The notes under the pieces are model-generated. The model worked only from the letters and a program-made list of their open reading frames with translations. It ran no database searches and was not told the DNA's origin. Below are positions 17,119-25,648 of a stretch of 33,336 nucleotides of DNA, piece after piece. A program made the translations under genes and the position numbers. Where the stretch lies: positions 1-33,336 of the forward strand of contig URTA01000025.1 of assembly GCA_900550645.1 (NCBI GenBank), given 5' to 3'. Every line of letters begins with the position of its first letter. The stretch's first letter is position 1. This stretch comes from an uncultured Porphyromonadaceae bacterium (GTDB taxonomy: Bacteria; Bacteroidota; Bacteroidia; Bacteroidales; Muribaculaceae).

Positions 17119-18195
17119 TCAGAGGAGGTTAATGAAATCATCGAAAATGAACTCTGTGTCCTTCGGCCCGGAGGAAGCCTCGGGGTGGAACTGTGCCGAG
17201 AAGAACGGCTTGGTCTTGTGGCGTATGCCCTCGTTTGAGCCGTCATTCATGTTGATGAACAACGGTTCCCACCCCTCGGGAATAGTATCGTTGTCAACCG
17301 CGAAGCCGTGGTTTTGCGACGTAATGAAGCATCTGTCCGTCCCAGTCATGCGTACAGGCTGGTTGTGGCTGCGGTGTCCGTATTTCAGCTTGTATATCTT
17401 TGCGCCCGCAGCGAGGCTCAACAGCTGGTTGCCCATGCAGATGCCGCATATCGGCTTGTCGCCCCGCATGGCGCGGCGCAGGTTGTCAACAGTGACAGTG
17501 GCAAATTCGGGAGAACCGGGGCCGTTGCTAATGAACAGGCCGTCATAGTCCATGGTGTTGAAGTCATAGTCCCACGGGACGAGCGTGACGCGCACGCCCC
17601 GGCGCGTCAGGCAGCGGATTATGTTCAGCTTCGTACCGCAGTCCACCAGCACCACATGTTTGTCGCCCTTGCCGAATGTCTGCACCTGCCGTGTTGAAAC
17701 CTTGGCTATCAGGTTCTCGCTGTTCGGGTCATGCCAGTCGATGTCCGGAGCGTCCGGGAAAGTTATTTTGCCGAGCATGCTGCCGTTCTCGCGCAGCAGT
17801 TTGGTAAGGTGGCGCGTGTCGATGCCGAACAGCCCCGGGATTTTCTCCTCGATGAGCCAGTCGCTCAACGGACGCTGCGACAGCCAGTGTGACGGCGCGG
17901 AGGAATAGTCCTGGCAGATGATTGCCTCGCAGTGGATGCGCGACGACTCGAAATATTCTATCACCTTGTCGTCGCCGCTCACTTCTCGCGAGGGAACGCC
18001 GTAGTTGCCGAGTATCGGATAGGTGGTGACGAGTATCTGACCCTCGTATGACGGGTCGGTAAGGCTTTCGGGGTAGCCGGTCATTGCGGTGTTGAACACC
18101 ACCTCCCCGGCGCACGGTTTCTCGTAGCCGAAGGAGTAGCCTTCGAATACATCGCCGTTCTGAAGGGTAAGGAACGCTTTGCGGTGCTTTTGCAT
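17119..18195 (-). CDS. carA: carbamoyl-phosphate synthase small subunit (glutaminase)
   Basis: The 358-residue subunit hydrolyses glutamine and channels ammonia to CarB. The N-terminal domain reads AFLTLQNGDVFEGYSFG. The C-terminal class I glutamine amidotransferase has Cys253 in CGICMGNQ, His337 and Glu339 in FHPEA, so the triad is intact; the common GHQ after the Cys is GNQ here. The frame is open to 18246, but the start at 18195 is preferred because the -7 element at 18220-18227 lies between the two and the extra 17 residues do not fit the family. Confidence 0.95.
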   Translation of the reverse strand: MQKHRKAFLTLQNGDVFEGYSFGYEKPCAGEVVFNTAMTGYPESLTDPSYEGQILVTTYPILGNYGVPSREVSGDDKVIEYFESSRIHCEAIICQDYSSAPSHWLSQRPLSDWLIEEKIPGLFGIDTRHLTKLLRENGSMLGKITFPDAPDIDWHDPNSENLIAKVSTRQVQTFGKGDKHVVLVDCGTKLNIIRCLTRRGVRVTLVPWDYDFNTMDYDGLFISNGPGSPEFATVTVDNLRRAMRGDKPICGICMGNQLLSLAAGAKIYKLKYGHRSHNQPVRMTGTDRCFITSQNHGFAVDNDTIPEGWEPLFINMNDGSNEGIRHKTKPFFSAQFHPEASSGPKDTEFIFDDFINLL

Positions 18196-18219
18196 GATAG
18201 GTTGTTCTGTTGTACGATG

Positions 18220-18251
18220 CAAAATTACTAAAAAACCATTAGGCATACAAG
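18220..18251 (-). promoter_or_regulatory. promoter of carA-carB-tsaD-cinA
   Basis: On the minus strand CTTG (18248-18251) is followed after exactly 20 nt by TAATTTTG (18220-18227). The -7 is an exact TAnnTTTG match and the -33 differs from TTTG at one base. Transcription would start within about 20 nt of the carA ATG at 18195. Confidence 0.75.
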
Positions 18252-18265
18252 AGTTTCGGCTCTTG
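18248..18265. repeat. 6-bp hairpin overlapping the carA -33 element
   Basis: CAAGAG-CCGAAA-CTCTTG on the minus strand forms a perfect short stem, 12 nt after the lipoprotein stop and overlapping the carA -33 box. A TTTTTT run follows after about 10 nt. It may be a weak terminator for the uvrA unit or an operator for carA. Confidence 0.4.
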
Positions 18266-18277
18266 AGAATGTCGAAG

Positions 18278-18667
18278 TCACTGTACGGGCGGGTGTTGTT
18301 CTGCCGCCGTCACGGCTGATGTGGTGTCGGCGGCGACGGTGTCTCGCGGCATCAACGCCTTGTCGCGAGCCGCAATAAGCCGCTGTGTGAGCATATAGAT
18401 AGTGTCGTTCTGGTCTTCTTCGAGTTCCATGTCTGTCGCCGGCGGAAACTTCATGTTGATTTCAGACAGCCGCTGGCCGTAGCGTTCCATCAATCCCGAC
18501 ACCGTAGCAGAATCAGTCGCTGCACGCATCGAGTCGGCATACGTCCGCGTCAGGGCGCACACCTGCCGGTACAGGTCGTCGCGCAGCCTGTTGTCGTCGC
18601 CTTGTGTCGGCTTGGCGCAGCCTGCCGCCAGCATCAGGGCAGAAGCCGGCAAGAGTAAAATTCTCAT
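18278..18667 (-). CDS. small lipoprotein of unknown function
   Basis: The 129-residue protein has a lipoprotein signal ending in LAAGC (Cys17 would be lipidated), then a charged, mostly helical body with Leu and Arg spacing suggesting a helical bundle or coiled coil (about 28-105), and a Thr/Ala/Pro-rich tail. I recognise no domain. The start overlaps the uvrA stop by ATGA, so it is cotranscribed and probably coupled with uvrA, although an envelope lipoprotein has no evident tie to DNA repair. Confidence 0.78.
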   Translation of the reverse strand: MRILLLPASALMLAAGCAKPTQGDDNRLRDDLYRQVCALTRTYADSMRAATDSATVSGLMERYGQRLSEINMKFPPATDMELEEDQNDTIYMLTQRLIAARDKALMPRDTVAADTTSAVTAAEQHPPVQ

Positions 18668-21471
18668 AATCTCTCCTCCAATGCTTGTTTCAGGTACCGT
18701 CCGGTATGCGACTGCGGCGACGCTGCCACCTGTTCGGGAGTCCCGGCTGCGACTACATTGCCGCCGTTCTCTCCACCTTCCGGCCCCATGTCGATGATAT
18801 AGTCTGCACTCTTGATCATCTCCATGTTGTGTTCTATTATTATCACCGTGTGACCACGGTCTATCAAGTGACGCAGCGATTTCAGCAGCGTGGATATATC
18901 GTTGAAATGCAGACCGGTAGTTGGTTCGTCAAATATGAACATCGACGGCTGCTGGTTCTCGCGGCTCAGGAAATACGCCAGCTTGACGCGCTGGTTTTCG
19001 CCGCCAGACAGCGTTGACGACGACTGCCCCAGCTTGATGTAACCGAGGCCGACATCCATCAGCGGCTGCAACCGCTTGACAATGCGCTGTTCAGTAGCTG
19101 AATTTCCCTCGCCGAAGAACGTCATTGCGTCGGCAACAGTCATTTCCAGCACGTCATATATGCTCTTGCCCCGGTATTTCACATCGAGCACCTCCTTTTT
19201 GTACCGCTTGCCGTGACACTCCTCACACGGTATGACGATGTCTGCCATGAACTGCATCGGTATGCTCACCACACCGTCTCCCTTGCACGCTTCGCACCTG
19301 CCGCCCTCGGCATTGAACGAAAAATGCGCCGCCGTGAACCCCATTTGCACAGCTGCCTGTTGCTCGGCATACAGGCGGCGTATCTCGTCGAATGCCTTCA
19401 GATAAGTCGCAGCATTGCTGCGCGACGATGTGCCTATCGGGTTCTGGTCAACAAACTCGACGGCGGCGATGCTGTTGATGCTGCCTGCCAATCCGCGATG
19501 CGTCCCGGGCATATCCCCATTCTCTCCAATTTGGCGCAGCAACGCCTCGTACAATATGTCGCGCACGAGAGTGGACTTGCCCGAGCCGCTAACGCCTGTC
19601 ACCACTGTCATGATGCCCAACGGGAAACGCACGTCGATATTCTTCAAGTTGTTGGCGCATGCGCCTTTTACCTCTATGTATTTTTTCCACGGACGACGGT
19701 GCTGCGGAGCCGGTATCGACAGGTTGCCGCGCAGGTAGTCCACCGTGTATGATTTCCCCTCGGGCAGCGGCGACTGCTCTATGTCCGCCACATCGCCGGT
19801 AAATACCACGTTGCCGCCCAGCGAACCCGCATCACGGCCGATGTCGATTATATAGTCGGCGGCTCGCATGATCTCCTCGTCATGCTCCACCACAACCACC
19901 GTATTGCCGATACGTTGAAGACCTCGCAACACCCCTATGAGCCGCTTCGTGTCGCGAGGATGCAGCCCGATGCTCGGCTCGTCGAGTATGTACAATGACC
20001 CCACAAGCGAAGACCCTAATGAAGTCGCGAGGTTGATGCGCTGGCTCTCGCCGCCCGACAGCGTGGCGCACGGACGCTCGAGTGTCAGATAGCCAAGCCC
20101 GACATCAGCCATAAACCGGAGCCGCGAACTGATTTCCGTCATCAGCCGCGCCGCTATCGCCTTGTCGTTGCCGTCCAGCTCCAGGTTGTCGAAAAACTCG
20201 CGCAGCCTTGTCAGCGGCATGCGCGACAGCTCTGTGATGGACTTGCCGCCCACCTTGACATATTCCACGTCAGGGCGCAGCCGGCTGCCGCCGCATTTGG
20301 GGCAAATGGTCTTGCCCGTGTAGCGAGCTTTCAACACGCGATACTGTATCTTGTATACATTCGCGTCTACCCAGCGGAAAAAGCCGTCTATCCCCTCCCA
20401 TTCGCCGCCTCCGTGCCACAGGAACTTCCGCTGCTCCTCGGTCAGGTCGATATACGGCGTATGTATCGGGAATTTGTATTTGGGGGCAATATGCACGAGA
20501 TGCTGCTTCCACTCCCCCATTTTCTCGCCACGGAAACACATCACGGCATCTTCGTATACCGACAGTGTCTTGTCCGGGATTACGAGGTCTTCGCTTATCC
20601 CCATCACCATGCCGAACCCTTCGCACGCCTCACACGCGCCGTAAGGGTTGTTGAAGTTGAACATCAGGTCGTCCGGCTCGCGAAATGTCATGCCGTCTGC
20701 GCTGAACGAGTTGGAGAAGGTGTGGGTCTTCACGCCGTCAGCCGTCCACGCGCATATCACACACTCGCTGTTGCCCTCGAAATAAGCCGTCTCTATCGAG
20801 TCTGCCAACCGAGCCCGCTCGTCATCGCCGCTGCCGACAGACAGGCGGTCGATGAGCAGCCGGTAATACTCCGAGCTTGCCGCACGGTTCTCGGCTATCA
20901 AGTCGGCAATGTCAATGAACTCCCCGTTCTGCTCCAGCCGCGAATAGCCTTCTTTCAGGTAGATGTCGAGCTGCTGGTCAAACGTGCGGACCTCGGGCAG
21001 GTATATGTTTGCCAATACCGCAATGCGCGTTCCTTCGGGATAAGACATCACTGTGTCTACGATGTCCGGAATGTCGTTCTTGCGCACCACCTCGCCGGAA
21101 ACAGGCGAAATAGTCTTGCCGACACGAGCGAACAGCATACGCATATAATCATATATCTCCGTCGCCGTGCCTACGGTACTGCGTGGATTGCGCGTGTTCA
21201 CCTTCTGCTCTATGGCTATAGCCGGCGGCAACCCCTTGATATAATCACACTCCGGCTTCGACATACGCCCGAGAAACTGCCGTGCATACGCCGACAGGCT
21301 CTCCACGTAACGACGCTGCCCCTCGGCATAGAGCGTGTCAAAGGCAAGCGACGACTTGCCAGAGCCGCTCACTCCCGTCACCACGGTAAAGCGGTTGAGC
21401 GGTATGTCCACGTCAATGCTCTTCAGGTTGTTGACACGTGCACCCCTAATGGAAATATATTTCTGACCCAT
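18664..21471 (-). CDS. uvrA: excinuclease ABC subunit A
   Basis: The 935-residue DNA-damage sensor loads UvrB in nucleotide excision repair. It has two ABC ATPase modules: Walker A GVSGSGKS at 33-40 and again at 626-633, signature LSGGESQR near 471-478 and LSGGENQR in the second half. Zinc modules are Cys237/240/280/283 and Cys726/729/749/752, with a further CPKC at 390-393. The start MGQKYISIRGARVNNLK is the family start; the frame is open another 17 codons upstream to 21522, but those residues look non-coding. No clean -7 element is visible upstream. Confidence 0.96.
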   Translation of the reverse strand: MGQKYISIRGARVNNLKSIDVDIPLNRFTVVTGVSGSGKSSLAFDTLYAEGQRRYVESLSAYARQFLGRMSKPECDYIKGLPPAIAIEQKVNTRNPRSTVGTATEIYDYMRMLFARVGKTISPVSGEVVRKNDIPDIVDTVMSYPEGTRIAVLANIYLPEVRTFDQQLDIYLKEGYSRLEQNGEFIDIADLIAENRAASSEYYRLLIDRLSVGSGDDERARLADSIETAYFEGNSECVICAWTADGVKTHTFSNSFSADGMTFREPDDLMFNFNNPYGACEACEGFGMVMGISEDLVIPDKTLSVYEDAVMCFRGEKMGEWKQHLVHIAPKYKFPIHTPYIDLTEEQRKFLWHGGGEWEGIDGFFRWVDANVYKIQYRVLKARYTGKTICPKCGGSRLRPDVEYVKVGGKSITELSRMPLTRLREFFDNLELDGNDKAIAARLMTEISSRLRFMADVGLGYLTLERPCATLSGGESQRINLATSLGSSLVGSLYILDEPSIGLHPRDTKRLIGVLRGLQRIGNTVVVVEHDEEIMRAADYIIDIGRDAGSLGGNVVFTGDVADIEQSPLPEGKSYTVDYLRGNLSIPAPQHRRPWKKYIEVKGACANNLKNIDVRFPLGIMTVVTGVSGSGKSTLVRDILYEALLRQIGENGDMPGTHRGLAGSINSIAAVEFVDQNPIGTSSRSNAATYLKAFDEIRRLYAEQQAAVQMGFTAAHFSFNAEGGRCEACKGDGVVSIPMQFMADIVIPCEECHGKRYKKEVLDVKYRGKSIYDVLEMTVADAMTFFGEGNSATEQRIVKRLQPLMDVGLGYIKLGQSSSTLSGGENQRVKLAYFLSRENQQPSMFIFDEPTTGLHFNDISTLLKSLRHLIDRGHTVIIIEHNMEMIKSADYIIDMGPEGGENGGNVVAAGTPEQVAASPQSHTGRYLKQALEERL

Positions 21472-21578
21472 ATACGAATTAGCGAAACTTGGAGGCAGAC
21501 AGCGCACGGCACAACCGCACACGTCTGCACTTCAACATATAACGCGCCACACCCATGAGATATTATACCTGATGACAA

Positions 21579-21609
21579 TCGGGGACGCACCATAACGGCA
21601 CATCCCCGA
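21579..21609 (-). terminator. hairpin after the 21655 barrel gene
   Basis: Two 13-nt arms (21579-21591 and 21597-21609) flank a 5-nt loop. On the minus-strand transcript every position pairs if G-U pairs are allowed, whereas the plus-strand transcript has mismatches at the same places. This asymmetry supports use as a minus-strand terminator, 45 nt after the stop. The U tract is poor. Confidence 0.6.
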
Positions 21610-21654
21610 CAACATCACATTCTATCTAATATTGCTGTAAACAATTCGCCAGCG

Positions 21655-22386
21655 TCAGAACGCCTTGAAATTGATGCGGAACGTCAAAGTCGGATAAATC
21701 CGCAATGCGTCCGCCACCTTGTTGAACGTGTTGTCATCCTCAACGAGCGACTTGTCAATCTCGCCATAGTCAGTGTACAGCTTCGGACGGTTCTGGAACT
21801 GCACACCCAGCTCTGTCGAGAAATTCACCAGCTTGCCCGGTATCATCCAGCCCCAGCCGATGCCGACATACGGACGGAAGTCATTCACCTTGAAGCCGCC
21901 GGAGATGTTGCCGTTCTCGTCAGCCGGTATCTTGTAATCACCGATAGCGAGCTGTGCATCCGGCGAAGCCAAGTCAGGGCTGTAACCGGTAATCTTCAGC
22001 AGCTTGCCGCCGCCGAAATACGCGCCAGCAGCCACATACAGCGGCACTTTCGGTATCGGGTAGACATTGAAAATCACCTGCCCCTGCACACGTCCGAGGT
22101 CGCCGCACAGGTCAACAGTACCCGTCTGCTGACGCATCACGCCGTCTGCGTCAGGAGCGTTGTAGGTGAAGTCCACGTCTGAGTGGAACTTGATGGAAGG
22201 CATCCACGAGAAGCCGGCACGCATCTGCACAAAATGCGTGATAGGCGTGGCAAGCTCCACCGAGACACCGGTAGTGCCCACGCCGACACCGCCTCCAAGG
22301 TGATTGAAAATGTAGTTGTCCTCTGCATGCGCCGGCATCAGGCCAGCAGCCAGCAACATAGCCGTTGCTGCAAATTTTCCTTTCAT
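21655..22386 (-). CDS. outer-membrane beta-barrel-like protein, unknown function
   Basis: The 243-residue protein has a signal peptide cleaved after MPAHA (about residue 21) and alternating-pattern segments rich in Gly and aromatics typical of small barrels (for example YIFNHLGGGVGVGTTGVSVE and FRPYVGIGWGWM), ending in Phe as outer-membrane proteins usually do. No specific family can be named. The frame is open to 22437, but the -7 element at 22398-22405 lies inside that extension, and the signal peptide begins properly at Met 22386. It is flanked by terminators on both sides, so it is probably a single-gene unit. Confidence 0.8.
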   Translation of the reverse strand: MKGKFAATAMLLAAGLMPAHAEDNYIFNHLGGGVGVGTTGVSVELATPITHFVQMRAGFSWMPSIKFHSDVDFTYNAPDADGVMRQQTGTVDLCGDLGRVQGQVIFNVYPIPKVPLYVAAGAYFGGGKLLKITGYSPDLASPDAQLAIGDYKIPADENGNISGGFKVNDFRPYVGIGWGWMIPGKLVNFSTELGVQFQNRPKLYTDYGEIDKSLVEDDNTFNKVADALRIYPTLTFRINFKAF

Positions 22387-22397
22387 TGTAACTGATA

Positions 22398-22405
22398 CAA
22401 ATTTA
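22398..22405 (-). promoter_or_regulatory. -7 promoter element of the 21655 barrel gene
   Basis: TAAATTTG on the minus strand matches TAnnTTTG exactly and lies 11 nt upstream of the ATG at 22386. It decides the start codon. No TTTG is present at -33, where a palindrome is found instead. Confidence 0.65.
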
Positions 22406-22412
22406 TACATTG

Positions 22413-22435
22413 GCAGGTGTCTCGCCGACACCTGC
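22413..22435. promoter_or_regulatory. 9-bp palindrome over the -33 position of the 21655 gene
   Basis: GCAGGTGTC and GACACCTGC form a perfect 9-bp inverted repeat with a 5-nt spacer TCGCC. Its centre lies about 20 nt upstream of the -7 element, where the -33 box should be. It is a good candidate for a dimeric regulator site; a hairpin in read-through RNA is the alternative. Confidence 0.5.
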
Positions 22436-22520
22436 ATTCATTTATAAACTGATGTAACTGGAATATATTGCATCATCGCGCCGCCGATCTTAAAAAGTTA
22501 AGCGATTCGCTTTCAAGAAC

Positions 22521-22558
22521 AAGCCGATCTGGCTGGATAAAACCAGCCAGATCGGCTT
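22521..22558 (-). terminator. strong terminator hairpin after the T9SS cargo gene
   Basis: A perfect 16-bp stem (22521-22536 with 22543-22558) with a 6-nt loop begins 21 nt after the stop of the minus-strand gene at 22580. The following minus-strand sequence is moderately T-rich (TTGTTCTTG). A perfect stem of this length this close to a stop is best read as a terminator. Confidence 0.8.
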
Positions 22559-22579
22559 AATAACGATTATGGTTGGGGG

Positions 22580-24757
22580 TTACTTGATTACCACCTTGTG
22601 GGTGCTTGCCTCGGCGGCAGTCGTGATGCGCACTACGTAGACACCCGGTGTCCATGCAGATGCGTCAATGCGGTCTGCTTGCGTAGATGCCATTTTCTGA
22701 CCTGACACGGAGAACACTTCCATAGTTGCGCAGTCTGCGCCCTCGGTGCGGATTTCGTGGTCAGCCACCCACACCTTCACATTGTCGTTGCTGACAGATG
22801 CAATGCCGGAAAGGGCGTTGATTTTGAACGCAGGGGAGATCGTCTGGCACTGACGGTTGCCGGCCTTGTCGGTCATCTCGATGCGCAGGTCAAACCAGCC
22901 TGTACGACTCGGGCGGTCAACATTGGCGAGGTTGGTAGAGTAGCAGTCGCCGAAACCGGGCATAAAGAACAATTCGGGGATTGCGCTGACTTCGAGCGTG
23001 GTGAACGAGTCTTCGCCGTAAGGCGCGTACTCCACTTTCGGCTCTGCCTTCTCGTATGTGTAATAGAAGCGGTCGTCGCTGTGCCACTGGAAGTCGCCTC
23101 CCGAGAAGTACATTGTGCCGTCGGCAGCATTGTCGAAGCGGTCAATGACTTTGCCGTTGTTGTCCTTGAATATGAGCATCTGGAGCGTCGGTGCGGTAAC
23201 GTCCTCGTTGCGCTCGTCATAGCTGACTTCGGTGACATTCTTGCCCTGAAGGCCGTCTACCATAATATTGTCGTTGCGGAATGTTATGTCGATTTTGCCG
23301 GGAGCGTGTCCGTCGGTTGACCAATTATACTGCCAGTCGGTGCCCAGATAGTCCGAACTGTTCGTGAGTTTTGCCTCGCCGTTGTATGAAAAATCAGTCT
23401 TGACACAAGCCAGGTCTGCGCCGCGAACTTCTCCAAGGCGACCGATGTATGCCGGCTCAACATAGATGATTGTTCCTTCTCCGTAAGCATTCTTTTGGAT
23501 CATGACAGCATTAATGGGAGCTGAGTCTCCGTATGTCTGACCCTTGGTGGCTGTAGTGAAGGTATACGCCGGATGTCCCGGAAACTCCGTGACGTCTACG
23601 TCCTCCTCGGGGCATTGGAACGAAAAGTTGCCGCACTCGGAGTGGTTGTTATTGATGTACTCCCAACCATCCTGAACGCGCCTTACGGGCAGCCCCATGG
23701 TTGCTGCCATGGCATCATACTCGAAGCCTTCATCGTCCTTCATTATCTTGTGGAACTCGTAGTTTCCGACTGTGACAACAGTCTGTATGCGCACTTCCGC
23801 GTCAGTGTCTGGAGTACCCGCAGAGAGCCATATTTCAGGGTTTTCGTATGTGAGGTCCATCCCCCCTCCGCCGATGCCAACTTCGTTTATCCAACTGGCG
23901 CATTTTACATGGCTTTTGTACTTTTCGCAGCCGATTTCGTCATGGATAGGAGAGTGCACGAAATCATCCTGATACATCACGAATGGAGCTTCATTGCGGA
24001 TTGTGGTTTTCTCGGTGCCTGTCCCCGTGATTTCAAGCACATAGCACTTATTATCGGCTTCTACAAGTGCTGTGGTGCAGACGATGTAGCTGTTGCTGAA
24101 CGGCGAAACCCTTCTGCGGTATATGGACGAGGCTTGCTCTTCGGTGAATGCGAAGTTTGCCACGCTTACTCCCATGGATATGGAACCTACGCCCTTGCGG
24201 TAAAAATCGGACGAACATACCACTAAGTTGGCAGTTGCATTGCTGTAGTCGATTTCAAAATTATCCGGGTCTGTGACTAATCCTACAGTGACTTTTCTTC
24301 CGTCGGGGAAGTAGCCGTCAGAGGTGTACATGATAGTAGCCGCGTCTGTAGAGAAGTGGATTTCCGTGTCGCCGGAGATGGTGATGCCCTCTTTGAATGT
24401 GGTTATCACGTTGCCGTTGTCATCCCAACATTCGCCGCAGAGGTCGTATGTGCCGGCGGGTACTTCAAATACGCCCGCGTTTTCTTCAGGGTACATTTCG
24501 TCGTAGACGTTCTCATTATAAATGGCATAGTATGGTGAGAACTCGCCCTCCTTGAAGTCGAACACCACGTTCACCTTGAAGAGCTGGCCGTCGGCCTTGG
24601 AGGGCTTGTGCATGCGGGCATTCCCGGGTTTGAACTGCGAGTGCTTCAACTCGCTCCGCTTCGGCTGCTTGTCAGCAGTGCGGTTTGCCGGCGTGTATGC
24701 ACCCATCATCGTGGTGGAGGCAAACGCCATTAGAACACTAAGTAAGATTTTCGTCAT
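22580..24757 (-). CDS. secreted T9SS cargo protein of unknown function
   Basis: The 725-residue protein starts with a signal peptide (cleavage near MMGA, about residue 20) and a basic segment. The C-terminal 75 residues (about 651-725) read as a type A T9SS sorting domain: VWVADHEIRTEG, MEVFSVSGQKM, then WTPGVYVVRITT and a final KVVIK. Such domains direct export by PorU-type systems and attachment to the surface. Between them are beta-rich stretches, including an Ig-like segment near 535-645 (DVTAPTLQML, RTGWFDLRIEMTDKAGNR). I see no catalytic motif, so it may be a binder or structural protein. It has its own promoter and a strong terminator. No T9SS machinery gene is in the window. Confidence 0.85.
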   Translation of the reverse strand: MTKILLSVLMAFASTTMMGAYTPANRTADKQPKRSELKHSQFKPGNARMHKPSKADGQLFKVNVVFDFKEGEFSPYYAIYNENVYDEMYPEENAGVFEVPAGTYDLCGECWDDNGNVITTFKEGITISGDTEIHFSTDAATIMYTSDGYFPDGRKVTVGLVTDPDNFEIDYSNATANLVVCSSDFYRKGVGSISMGVSVANFAFTEEQASSIYRRRVSPFSNSYIVCTTALVEADNKCYVLEITGTGTEKTTIRNEAPFVMYQDDFVHSPIHDEIGCEKYKSHVKCASWINEVGIGGGGMDLTYENPEIWLSAGTPDTDAEVRIQTVVTVGNYEFHKIMKDDEGFEYDAMAATMGLPVRRVQDGWEYINNNHSECGNFSFQCPEEDVDVTEFPGHPAYTFTTATKGQTYGDSAPINAVMIQKNAYGEGTIIYVEPAYIGRLGEVRGADLACVKTDFSYNGEAKLTNSSDYLGTDWQYNWSTDGHAPGKIDITFRNDNIMVDGLQGKNVTEVSYDERNEDVTAPTLQMLIFKDNNGKVIDRFDNAADGTMYFSGGDFQWHSDDRFYYTYEKAEPKVEYAPYGEDSFTTLEVSAIPELFFMPGFGDCYSTNLANVDRPSRTGWFDLRIEMTDKAGNRQCQTISPAFKINALSGIASVSNDNVKVWVADHEIRTEGADCATMEVFSVSGQKMASTQADRIDASAWTPGVYVVRITTAAEASTHKVVIK

Positions 24758-24794
24758 AACGTATTGTATTAGGGTGTGGTTGATTATGTCGGTG

Positions 24795-24826
24795 TAAAGT
24801 TAATGATAATTCCTCGTCCACGCAAT
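24795..24826 (-). promoter_or_regulatory. promoter of the T9SS cargo gene
   Basis: On the minus strand ATTG (24823-24826) is separated by 20 nt from TAACTTTA (24795-24802); each box differs from the TTTG/TAnnTTTG consensus at one base. The -7 lies 37 nt upstream of the start codon. A run of seven C at 24829-24835 lies just upstream of the -33. Confidence 0.5.
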
Positions 24827-24947
24827 CACCCCCCCGATTTTATCACCGAATAACATAAATTACTATACGTTTATTACAGTATCACCGCTTTTAAATCAGA
24901 TTACACCCGAAAGAGGTGCGCAGCGCGTGATTATCGGGGATTTTTAC

Positions 24948-24955
24948 TACCTTTG
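24948..24955 (+). promoter_or_regulatory. -7 promoter element of the tandem barrel genes
   Basis: TACCTTTG is an exact TAnnTTTG match, 32 nt upstream of the ATG at 24988. No -33 TTTG is visible at the expected spacing. Confidence 0.65.
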
Positions 24956-24987
24956 CAACATATATAATCGTAATACACTCTACTGAC

Positions 24988-25611
24988 ATGAAAAGTATCA
25001 AGAGATTACTCGTGCTGATGCTGGTGGCTCTCGCTGTTGCCGGCAGCGCAAATGCACAGTTCCGTTTCGGTGTGAAAGCCGGACTCAACCTCAACAGCCT
25101 GCACGTTGACAACCTCGGCGACAATTTTTCGTCTGACAATGGCTGCGGCTTCACCGGCGGCGCAATGGTTGAGTTCACCGTCCCCGTCATTGGCCTCGGC
25201 TTTGACGCCTCGCTGATGTACACCCGCATGAACGCTGAATTGTTCAACGCTTCAATTGGCGAGAACGGCAAAATCGTTGACAACGGCAACTCCAAGGATT
25301 TCTTCGAAATTCCAATCAACCTCAAGTACAAATTCAGCATCCCCGCTGTTGGCAACGTGATTTCGCCGTACCTGTTCACCGGTCCGTCATTCGCTTTCAA
25401 ACTCGGTGGCGACGACAATGTGTTCGCTACAAAGAAGTTCCAATGCGCATGGAACATCGGAGTCGGTGTTGAACTCATCAATCACCTGCAGATTTCAGGC
25501 AGCTACGGCTTCGGTATGAACAACATCGCCAAAGAATTTGGCGTAACAACTGTAGATGACTACAAGGTAAAGAACAACTATTGGACAGTGACAGCTGCTT
25601 GGCTGTTCTGA
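24988..25611 (+). CDS. outer-membrane beta-barrel protein (OMP_b-brl_2-like), first of a tandem pair
   Basis: The 207-residue protein has a signal peptide ending SANA, with cleavage before QFRFGVKAG. The body alternates Gly/aromatic beta strands (FGVKAGLNLNSL, GFTGGAMVEFTV, FEIPINLKYKF, ISPYLFTGPSFAFKL, WNIGVGVELINHLQISGSYGFG) and ends in WLF, the normal C-terminus of outer-membrane barrels. It resembles the small PorT-like barrels common in Bacteroidales; the specific role is unknown. It shares layout and several strand motifs with the next gene, 37 nt downstream, which points to tandem duplication. Confidence 0.87.
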   Translation: MKSIKRLLVLMLVALAVAGSANAQFRFGVKAGLNLNSLHVDNLGDNFSSDNGCGFTGGAMVEFTVPVIGLGFDASLMYTRMNAELFNASIGENGKIVDNGNSKDFFEIPINLKYKFSIPAVGNVISPYLFTGPSFAFKLGGDDNVFATKKFQCAWNIGVGVELINHLQISGSYGFGMNNIAKEFGVTTVDDYKVKNNYWTVTAAWLF

Positions 25612-25648
25612 TGCCAGACGATGCAACGATAATCTGACAATCAACTGA

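Noticed and set aside
20413..21558. 381-codon plus-strand frame opposite uvrA
   Set aside because: It is antisense to uvrA, has no recognisable domain, and carries the composition expected of a shadow frame.
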